Source: Mytilisepta virgata (Eukaryota > Mollusca > Bivalvia > Mytilida > Mytilidae). From it: a stretch of DNA of 64,000 bases. Positions 24,000 through 30,781 of the stretch are shown one piece after another. The translations under genes and the position numbers were made by a program. Within the stretch, counting starts at the first letter, position 1; each line of letters opens with the position of its first letter. Under the pieces are notes generated by a model, which saw nothing but the letters and a program-made list of their open reading frames with translations, was not told the origin of the DNA and made no database searches. The DNA lies in NCBI GenBank assembly GCA_028015205.1, contig CM051519.1, forward strand, positions 37,863,979-37,927,978, written 5' to 3'.

Positions 24000-24171
24000 T
24001 ATCATACGTGTATACAAACATACCAACAAAAATGGTCAGTACAATACATAAATCCGATATCCTCATCATTGCTTTACAAAAATGTCACCCAATAAAGCAT
24101 ATAGAGGCTCAGTATCGAATAAGATTGCTCCTTTTGATACTAGTAACAAGATGAGATAAACATCCTCTTGT

Positions 24172-24703
24172 TTAACTGTGAGCCAAAACCTGAACAAAAA
24201 AATTGGTAAGCTTCAGATTTCCAAAATAGTTTAAATGCAAATTACATATGGGTGAAAAAAGCTCACAAACTGGTTCCCCAAACTTCAAGAAAGGTTTATA
24301 AGTGGCCACAAATTTAATACCACGCTTAGAACATATGTTTCTTAATCTAGAATTTACAGTGGCAACAAAGTAACCTGTATCTTTAAAGTCAATAGGTCGA
24401 GGTAGGATTGCTGATAAAATAACCACAGAACTAGGTCTAACTAATTTCTTGATTGTAGAAATTAAAATATTATAAGCAATATCAAAGTCAGCAATCTCTA
24501 ATCTATTGACGTCATTGGTTCCTACATGTAATATAAGAATATCAAAATTTACCTTTATTCTGCCACAATTGAAAAGATATATCATGTCCCAAATGTTAAC
24601 TCCTGGAAAAGCTTGTAAGTAACACCTCCTGATAGTTTTTACATGTTTAGCTATCGAGTCACACACCAGGGTAGCTGACCTTGAATCTAAAATATAAAAT
24701 TTA
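24172..24703 (-). CDS. SGNH/GDSL-type hydrolase-like ORF of the retrotransposon
   Basis: The open frame begins just inside the recombinase stop codon, +1 relative to it. It has no ATG at its start. An acceptor-like tattttag/AT at about 24687 would open it as (D)SRSATLVCDSIAKH. Block I is CDSI (usually GDS-) and carries the presumed nucleophile Ser. Block III is HVGTND with the Asn, and block V is NLHLNYFG with the His. The Asp normally three residues before that His is a Cys here, so the triad looks incomplete. Length (about 165-175 residues) suits a minimal SGNH domain. Such hydrolase ORFs are known from some CR1 LINEs and, as I recall, some Ngaro-type elements; their role in transposition is unclear. 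It was probably expressed from a spliced or otherwise unusual mRNA. Confidence 0.75.
24687..24702 (-). promoter_or_regulatory. Acceptor-like site before the hydrolase domain
   Basis: The - strand sequence attttatattttag/AT lies just after the recombinase stop and just before hydrolase block I. It also splits a GAT codon as G/AT, the same phase as the site before the recombinase. Confidence 0.4.
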
Positions 24704-25834
24704 TTTCATAACAAAATCTCTAATTTGTTTAGCAACTTTGATTTTATCAGATAAAGAGGAAACAATATATTTTTTATAACAGTCACTCTTCCAATCTCCC
24801 ATCAACTGAATTGAATTGGGAGCAACTCCTGCCTTTGAAGCCAGTGTAGCGCCACCTCTCCTGAAACTGTGTGAAGAAAACAAGTTTGGATTAAGACCTA
24901 TTTTGCAAATTAATTTTCTTAATCTTTTTTGAAACTGGTTATAAGTTATAGGAACCGGTTTTCCATTTTTAATGTATGAAAATGCAGCATCGTTAGATGT
25001 ACAAGAATTCAGATAACACATTCTTTTGTAAGCCTGTACAGGACAAAATATAGAAGATGGATAAGCCATTAAAGGTATCTGTAAAATACGATTACCAAAT
25101 TGAATAGTTTTAGTCCATCTAAATCTTACTACCAACAAAGATGAATAAACTGTTACATCGCCTCTGCAGAGTTGCTTAGATTTGTCAAATTTCTTGGCTG
25201 ACACTGGAACTAAATTTGATTTCCTGCTTAAAAGATATAAAGCAAAAAGAAATAAACACCAGTATGCTGCATCCAAAGGATCATCGAAATTTAAATGGTA
25301 AGAAAACTTTTCCAAAATATCCAAAGTAATAGGTAAGGCTTGTTTTGGTAAATGTTGTAATTTTCTGTTTAAACCTGTAAGCGTTAATTTCAATTCATAT
25401 GATGAAAAAATATTTATTGGAAAACCTAATATAAGAAACAACACTTTGATACCATTTAAATAATTTCGAATAGACTGAACCGATTTAAAACTACGAGCTA
25501 AAAATTCAGAATAAATGCATAATGTCTCTGCATTTATATCAAATGCTTTCAAATGAAAGTAATTGCAAAACAGTAAGTATGCTCTCCATTGCGTTTTAAA
25601 ATTTACCAACGTGCCATGTGCAAATGCCGATATTCTAGTCTGAAACATGCTCTGTCGAAGTTCTCGGAAATCTAAAAAATATATAATACAGTTACCATCT
25701 ATGTGAAAAATTAAAAAATTTAGGATCAATAAAATCCCGGAAAAGAGACATATTTTTTGTCTTTTCGTGAAACTCCAATGGATATTTAGGATCCAAATCC
25801 CACCTAGACAATAAATCGGGTAAACGGTTATCAC
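24701..25834 (-). CDS. Tyrosine recombinase of the retrotransposon
   Basis: Integrates the circular DNA copy by site-specific recombination in place of an integrase. The catalytic pattern is complete: Arg in LLSRKSNLVP (about residue 204), Lys in RWTKTIQ (about 242), HSFRRGG (H322, R325), Trp in MGDWKS (W348) and a C-terminal Tyr (Y356 the likely nucleophile, Y353 the alternative). The N-terminal SAM-like core-binding domain starts near FRELRQSMFQ. The first 55 codons from 25834 overlap the RT-RNase H frame by 143 bp, read as unusual hydrophobic sequence and are probably not translated. The true protein more likely starts near 25672 or by splicing there. The frame is +1 relative to RT-RNase H. 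No inactivating change is seen. Confidence 0.9.
   Translation of the reverse strand: MITVYPIYCLGGIWILNIHWSFTKRQKICLFSGILLILNFLIFHIDGNCIIYFLDFRELRQSMFQTRISAFAHGTLVNFKTQWRAYLLFCNYFHLKAFDINAETLCIYSEFLARSFKSVQSIRNYLNGIKVLFLILGFPINIFSSYELKLTLTGLNRKLQHLPKQALPITLDILEKFSYHLNFDDPLDAAYWCLFLFALYLLSRKSNLVPVSAKKFDKSKQLCRGDVTVYSSLLVVRFRWTKTIQFGNRILQIPLMAYPSSIFCPVQAYKRMCYLNSCTSNDAAFSYIKNGKPVPITYNQFQKRLRKLICKIGLNPNLFSSHSFRRGGATLASKAGVAPNSIQLMGDWKSDCYKKYIVSSLSDKIKVAKQIRDFVMK
25672..25695 (-). promoter_or_regulatory. Acceptor-like site before the recombinase domain
   Basis: The - strand sequence tattatatattttttag/AT ends immediately before the codons for DFREL, where homology to recombinases begins. The AG splits the first codon as G/AT (phase 1). 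Confidence 0.4.
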
Positions 25835-27458
25835 AACCTAAGATATGTTTAGATTTAATTTCGAAGTTGTTCATGGCTGAAATCCAACAAACTTCCCTAA
25901 GACAAGACTGTAAAAACTTATTTCTGGAAGCCCCGGTATTCAACACACGGACTGTAACCAAGTTATCACAGTTTATAACAACCTTTAAATTCGCAAAATG
26001 TTTTCCCCATAGTTTCAAAGCTACCACAACAGTTAACATTTCGCATAAATTTATGTGCAAATTCTGAGCCAAAATAAAATCTGGAAAACTGCAATGAAAA
26101 TATCTACCGTTCATCCATCCTCCACAGCCTGTCAAACAAGCGTCAACCGAAAATAATTGATCGGGAAAACACCATTCTTCTGACAACATCATAGAAATTC
26201 CATTATATGTTGGTAAAAATTCTTGCCACCATAACAAATCAAGTTTGAAATCTTCCGAAATAAATAATTTACCTTTGTCGGGGAAATCTCTTAACCAATT
26301 TAAAAGCCGAGCAACAAAAATACGACCTGAACGAACACACTGGGAAACAAAATTAAGCTTTCCCAATAAGGACTGCAATTCTTTCTTTGAACAGTGTATT
26401 TTGTCGAGCCAAACTGAAACTAATTGAATAATCTCCTGTAATCTGATATTATCAATAGAAATAGATAAATTTTCTGAATCAAACAAAATGCCAATAAATA
26501 ACATTTTTGTATCTGGAGGGCAAGCTTTCTCTATTGATTCATCAATACCACATTGATATAAAACTAATCCTAACTGGGCGTATGCATCGTTACATTTGGA
26601 TGGAATTTCACATCCTGCTAAATCGTCCAAATAATTCAAGATGTCTACTCCTATTTCTTTACATATAAACGATATTGCATTTGTTGTTCTCATACAGATA
26701 TAAGCTGCAGACCTTAATCCCATGGTCAAAACGCGATCATAATACAAGTGCCCTCTCCATTTGTAACCAAGAAGATGGATGTCACCGGGATCTACGGTCA
26801 ACTGTCGGTAAGCCCGCTTCAGGTCTCGTTTAAACATTTTACAACCCCGACCTTTCTTTTTGATTAATTGGATGAATTCATCCACTGTAGGGTATGATAC
26901 GGAAACAAATTCTCCTAAATACTCATCTTTCAAAATACCGGAATTTACCGATTCACCGTCCGGAAAACTTAAATCAACAATGACCCTCCTTTCAGTCGAA
27001 CCCTTTTTTGGAACGGAATTTAAAGGGGACAACGCCGATGGACAAAAGAAAGGATTTTTCTTAAACGGTCCAACGACTGCATTAAAAGATATTTCCTTGT
27101 CTAAATATTTAGCAATATCGTCGGGAAAATCCGTAGCACCTGAATGATTGCGAAAAAACGTAGACCTGAAGGGACTCCCATCATGACCAACCGGCCAACC
27201 ATACTCCAAAAAGTCACAAACCTGAGTGTCACTATAGTTTTGTAACATACTTCTAAAAAATGATATGTTAAGTCTAGAATACACTGGAATTTTACAACCT
27301 TGAAAATTATATAATCCCGATTTATTTACAGTTTCATGAATAGTAATACTATTTGTTAACTGGTCTAATCTTGAAGGAATATTGCAACAAAATATACATT
27401 TAACTAGATGTCTAGAACCCCATAAAGCTGTCTGAATGTCCAATTGTTCTTTATTTAG
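25692..27458 (-). CDS. Reverse transcriptase-RNase H, in frame downstream of Gag
   Basis: Copies element RNA into DNA. Counting from the TTG at 27443, RT motif A is FKRDLKRAYRQ (D207), motif B is GLRSAAY (242-248) and motif C is YLDD (271-274). RNase H follows with SVDACLTGCGGW (D434), Glu in INLCEML (E468), NCDN (D493) and LPDLLSRW (D543), so all four acidic residues are present. There is no ATG near the start. The frame is the Gag frame continued through one UGA at 27459-27461 followed by CTA. The protein is therefore best explained as the downstream part of a Gag-Pol readthrough product. It ends at a TAA overlapping the recombinase ORF. No protease domain was recognised between Gag and RT. 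Confidence 0.9.
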   Translation of the reverse strand, partial: LNKEQLDIQTALWGSRHLVKCIFCCNIPSRLDQLTNSITIHETVNKSGLYNFQGCKIPVYSRLNISFFRSMLQNYSDTQVCDFLEYGWPVGHDGSPFRSTFFRNHSGATDFPDDIAKYLDKEISFNAVVGPFKKNPFFCPSALSPLNSVPKKGSTERRVIVDLSFPDGESVNSGILKDEYLGEFVSVSYPTVDEFIQLIKKKGRGCKMFKRDLKRAYRQLTVDPGDIHLLGYKWRGHLYYDRVLTMGLRSAAYICMRTTNAISFICKEIGVDILNYLDDLAGCEIPSKCNDAYAQLGLVLYQCGIDESIEKACPPDTKMLFIGILFDSENLSISIDNIRLQEIIQLVSVWLDKIHCSKKELQSLLGKLNFVSQCVRSGRIFVARLLNWLRDFPDKGKLFISEDFKLDLLWWQEFLPTYNGISMMLSEEWCFPDQLFSVDACLTGCGGWMNGRYFHCSFPDFILAQNLHINLCEMLTVVVALKLWGKHFANLKVVINCDNLVTVRVLNTGASRNKFLQSCLREVCWISAMNNFEIKSKHILGCDNRLPDLLSRWDLDPKYPLEFHEKTKNMSLFRDFIDPKFFNFSHRW

Positions 27459-27461
27459 TCA
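27456..27461 (-). promoter_or_regulatory. Candidate stop-codon readthrough signal (UGA CUA)
   Basis: On the - strand the Gag frame reads GAC GAG TGA CTA AAT AAA GAA CAA and continues open for 583 more codons through RT and RNase H. UGA followed by CUA is an established efficient readthrough context in viral and some cellular mRNAs. No slippery heptamer is needed because the frame does not change. Confidence 0.7.
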
Positions 27462-28880
27462 CTCGTCGTGATGAGGACAAGCAGATGAGCACTCCGGATG
27501 TTGACTTTTTATCTTGTCTAACCTATAACAAGCAGCACAAAAATGACTTACTTCACGTTCGACACCTCTGATCATCATTTTATGTGGTGAAGTTTTTGAA
27601 CATTTATTTCTCTGAAATAAAGCACAATACCATGACATGGGAGTTTTAGATTCTTTTTTTCCAGTGAAAGACGACTTTTTGTTTAAGTCCTGTTTAACAT
27701 ATTTTGAGAGAAGGGGCACTTCTAAATTATCAGGTGCATCCTTCCAAGTTTTAACGCCTGTCTCAATTTGCCTCAAAAAGGCTGCATAAAAATCTAAGAG
27801 GGCTTTCCATTGATAGATAGAACTATAATACACAATTTTCTTTAAAAGTGATAGCCTAGTTTCTTTCTCATCTGACTTAATTTTCTTAGAACTTATGATT
27901 TCTAATTCTCCTGCCACAAAAAGTTTCAAATCTAGATCTTGAAATGAAATACCTTTATTAACATATTCATACTGAAGTGTAGTATGGGGCCAGATTTGTG
28001 GATTCTGCACGTCATCACTAGCTTTGGCAACCATGCCAGATTTTACTTTACGCTTCTTAGATTTCTTTTTACATGAGGAAATTATGTCTGAAGAACTAGA
28101 AGTATCAGAATGTGAACTCGAGACATGAGTACTAGTATCCAAATCTGATGAATAACCTTGAGCAGTTTTTCTTCCCAAATCAAGTGAATTAACTGAAAAA
28201 TCAGAAATATTATCCGAACTATCATAAGAAAATTCACTGTTTTCTTCGGCATTTAAAAAATTGTTGTGCTTTAAAATTTTAGACAACTGCTTTTCTACTA
28301 ATCTAGATAACGCTTTCTTATTTCGTAACTTCTCTATATTAATCTCACCCTTTTTTCCTTTTCTGGAACCTTTGGTGGTGGATTTCCGTTTGTCGACGTC
28401 CCCCTTTTTACTAGATGTGTTCGGTTGGACATCCAAATCACGTACTGGCGTGCTCGACTTCTTGGATTTCGACACCACTTTTCTATTATGTTTTTCGGGT
28501 CTTTCCTTAACGCCCGGCGCACTCGGTTCCTTAGCCGTTATACTGGAAGCTTCCGCCTTTTTCTTATTCTGCTTTTCAACCTTGCTCTCTTTTTGTGTCT
28601 TATCTTGTCTTTCCAGTTTTCCTCCACCACTGCGCGTTTTGGGTATAGCACCTTGTTTTTCATACTCTGTCTTTTTCAACGCTCGCTCCTTCTCCGAAAT
28701 ACTTATTTCCAAATCCTGTATCTGTTGTTCAATGGCGACAACTTCGTCTTCGTCGTCATATATATGAGAAGTCGGGTCCGATACTTCGAGTACATCCTCA
28801 TGAAATTGTGACATCTGATCGATACCGAATTCATTTAATAATTTGTAATTATGTCTGGCTATATTTCTAGTGACCGGCAT
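27459..28880 (-). CDS. Gag-like nucleocapsid protein of the retrotransposon
   Basis: About 473 residues from the ATG at 28880; ten further codons upstream are open from a TTG at 28910. An early Glu/Lys-rich coiled-coil-like segment (EQQIQDLEISISEKERALKK) is followed by a long Lys/Ser-rich basic stretch, then a Ser/Asp-rich stretch and a helical region. The C-terminus has a Cys/His cluster (C-x6-C, HFCAAC, HPECSSACPHH) like the zinc-binding ends of Gag proteins in this group. It likely coats the element RNA. It ends with UGA-CUA, discussed as a leaky stop. The frame is fully open. Confidence 0.8.
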   Translation of the reverse strand: MPVTRNIARHNYKLLNEFGIDQMSQFHEDVLEVSDPTSHIYDDEDEVVAIEQQIQDLEISISEKERALKKTEYEKQGAIPKTRSGGGKLERQDKTQKESKVEKQNKKKAEASSITAKEPSAPGVKERPEKHNRKVVSKSKKSSTPVRDLDVQPNTSSKKGDVDKRKSTTKGSRKGKKGEINIEKLRNKKALSRLVEKQLSKILKHNNFLNAEENSEFSYDSSDNISDFSVNSLDLGRKTAQGYSSDLDTSTHVSSSHSDTSSSSDIISSCKKKSKKRKVKSGMVAKASDDVQNPQIWPHTTLQYEYVNKGISFQDLDLKLFVAGELEIISSKKIKSDEKETRLSLLKKIVYYSSIYQWKALLDFYAAFLRQIETGVKTWKDAPDNLEVPLLSKYVKQDLNKKSSFTGKKESKTPMSWYCALFQRNKCSKTSPHKMMIRGVEREVSHFCAACYRLDKIKSQHPECSSACPHHDE

Positions 28881-28910
28881 CTTACAAGCCTCCCGTGTAA
28901 GACACGGCAA

Positions 28911-29363
28911 TACAAAATTTAATAGTATAAATATAATTAAAATTTAGAACAATTTAGATAAAAAGGAAATTTATACAAAATAAATTACTTACAAAAAGAA
29001 TACACAAATATCCAAAAACTCAAAAATTACTAGAATTGCCATGTCTCACGGGATGAACTTAACATACGGAAAAAAAAAAAAAAAACAACCTTTGATTTCG
29101 GCAACTGACGGCAGAATAAACTAAAGTCTGAGATACTTCAGGTACATGTATCCAAGAACCAATCAAATTTTTGTATACAAATAACAAGATACATAACAAT
29201 TGAAATACAAAGAAGACAAGCAGAGAACCGATATTACCGAAAGACTTTAGCAAGACGAGGCTTATTTAGAGAATGTACGAAAGTGAGAAAAGAGAGATAA
29301 CTCTAATGGATTAAACTTTAGTTCGTCAATTATTTATTTTTAATTTGATATTAAAAATAGCAC
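28911..29363 (-). other. Retrotransposon 5' leader region
   Basis: Non-coding sequence between the repeat and Gag. It holds an A/T run (about 29070-29085), the GTAAGT site and an inverted pair of related 20-bp sequences (ttgccatgtctcacggga on + near 29037; ttgccgtgtcttacacggga on - near 28905). No promoter element was recognised. Confidence 0.5.
28987..28992 (-). promoter_or_regulatory. Donor-like GTAAGT in the element leader
   Basis: On the - strand the leader contains ttctttttGTAAGTaat, a consensus 5' splice site about 110 bases upstream of the Gag ATG. A short ATG-initiated reading frame (from 29042) runs into it. It could be the donor of a leader intron; the phase from that ATG (2) does not fit the two downstream acceptors. 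Confidence 0.3.
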
Positions 29364-29688
29364 ATTGGAAGCCGTTGTTATGGTGTCATATTTGTAGGTC
29401 ATTGAAGAAATTTTCGAATAAAGTTCCCAATGCGCAAAAAAAGTCGGTGGAAAAATATATCGTATATAAATTATGTTTTGGTAATCGCCAAAACATAATT
29501 TCTTTTTAAGTTTGTGAAAGTGCGAAAATATTTTAACCGGAAGTCGCGCTGTATTTTTGAGGGTTTCTGGGATAGATTTACAAATGCTACTTCCGGTTTG
29601 AAACTACAGTCTACTTGATATCTGGATTTGAGACCCATATTCTACACTTAGTCGGGCTTCGGCCGATATCAAGTAGACTGTAGTTTCA
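29364..29688 (+). repeat. 325-bp direct repeat, right copy
   Basis: Appears identical to 23675-23999. It runs directly into its own inverted complement (29665-30025), so 29364-30025 forms one long hairpin at the 5' end of the element's coding strand. Confidence 0.85.
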
Positions 29689-30025
29689 AACCGGAAGTAG
29701 CATTTGTAAATCTATCCCAGAAACCCTCAAAAATACAGCGCGACTTCCGGTTAAAATATTTTCGCACTTGCACAAACTTAAAAAGAAATTATGTTTTGGC
29801 GATATGTTTATACGATATAATTTTCCACCGACTTTTTTTCGAGTTTTTGTGCGCATCGGGAACTTTATTCGAAAATTTCTTGAATGACCTACAAATATGA
29901 CACCATAACAACGGCTTCCAATATGGCCGTGTTTACATGACGACGGACTAAAAAATATTGCTACGTACATTGAAATAAAAGGAATATGGGCTTCGCCCGA
30001 TTTTAGGCTAAAGCCTACTCCATAT
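29665..30025 (-). repeat. Right inverted arm of the foldback repeat
   Basis: Reverse complement of the arm at 23611-23934, with several substitutions and small insertions (for example cgagttttt near 29839 and a changed block near 29800). The arms are older than the identical 325-bp direct repeats. Confidence 0.8.
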
Positions 30026-30763
30026 TATATATTATGTTTAACTATGATTAATGCTAAAACGATTATAGTTACTGATCACCTCTCATTTCCTCTTCGTTAA
30101 CCTCTGACTGCTGAAGCTGATATGCATCGCCAATTCAGGATCCATCCGCGTTTATTACAAAATGTATTAACATATATCAGTCTCGGTACAAAACATGTTG
30201 ATATATAAAAACATGTCATAATAAATATGTTCATGAAATTGTTTTGATAGTAAGATTCAAATATATGAGTTGATAGAGAAATCTATTTTGCACTAAATAA
30301 TGTCAGCGTATTCACACAATAAAAAATGAGTAATTGCGAGTTAAAAACAACCCAGAGCACGACTGGTTTTTCTCACTTCGAAGTGAGCCAACCTAGTTTC
30401 TAGCGGAAGTTGGTCAGCTAGCCGGTTTAAGATTCGGGCGATAGCTATTCTAAGGATAGCCATCCTTGTAAAAAAATTTAAGGTTATGTTTGTATACCTC
30501 ACAAATAATACTGAATGGGGAATTTCCAACAAAAAAATTAAGGCACTTGAAAATTTCAAAAAAATAATAATTTGAACTTATCAACTCAGACTTATCCTAA
30601 AATTTGTAAAACTCTTACTTTAAATATTTTTAATGCACTTTGTGCAGAATTCATGAATCACGGGGTTGTAATAGTTATGATTTTATAAAATCTCATAGGA
30701 AGAGTTATCTCCCTTTTACATTGATAATTCCATAGGCGGAAGTTTTTTGTTTCTTTTGAAGAC
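30026..30763. other. Non-coding stretch after the retrotransposon
   Basis: No exon is seen. A short inverted pair lies at 30429-30465 (attcgggcgatagc and gctattctaaggatagc). The sequence agttatctccctttt near 30701 resembles a motif repeated at 33898 and 34012. Confidence 0.4.
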
Positions 30764-30781
30764 ATGATTGAACAAAATCAG
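30764..30781 (+). CDS. Speculative first exon of paralogue C
   Basis: ATGATTGAACAAAATCAG is followed by a consensus donor gtaagt and keeps phase 0. It lies 2.7 kb upstream of the homologous exon at 33489 on the same strand. No homologous start has been found for A or B, so this is a guess from the donor only. Confidence 0.2.

Larger units (their letters stand above)
23611..30025 (-). mobile_element. Composite: DIRS/Ngaro-type tyrosine-recombinase retrotransposon inside a foldback repeat
   Basis: The outer ends are 37-bp exact inverted repeats (23611-23647 and 29989-30025), extended inward as imperfect arms of more than 300 bp. Coding order on the - strand is Gag-like (28880-27459), RT-RNase H (to 25692), tyrosine recombinase (25834-24701) and SGNH hydrolase (to 24172). 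No integrase, protease or adenine methyltransferase is seen. This gene set, with recombinase rather than DDE integrase, defines the DIRS/Ngaro order; absence of the methyltransferase and presence of a hydrolase ORF fit Ngaro-type elements better than DIRS1. Removing 24000-29688 restores one uninterrupted foldback repeat, so the retroelement sits in or carries that repeat. All ORFs are intact apart from the Gag/Pol UGA, so the copy is young. Confidence 0.85.

Noticed and set aside
25692..25834. N-terminal hydrophobic extension of the recombinase ORF as a membrane segment
   Set aside because: It overlaps the conserved RT-RNase H frame; recombinase similarity starts only after about codon 54.
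28261..28811. Phe/Leu/Ser-rich open frames on the + strand
   Set aside because: Antisense shadows of the Lys/Ser-rich part of the Gag-like ORF.
24172..28910. LTR retrotransposon or retrovirus-like element
   Set aside because: It encodes a tyrosine recombinase instead of a DDE integrase, has no recognisable protease or envelope, and its ends are not typical TG-CA LTRs.
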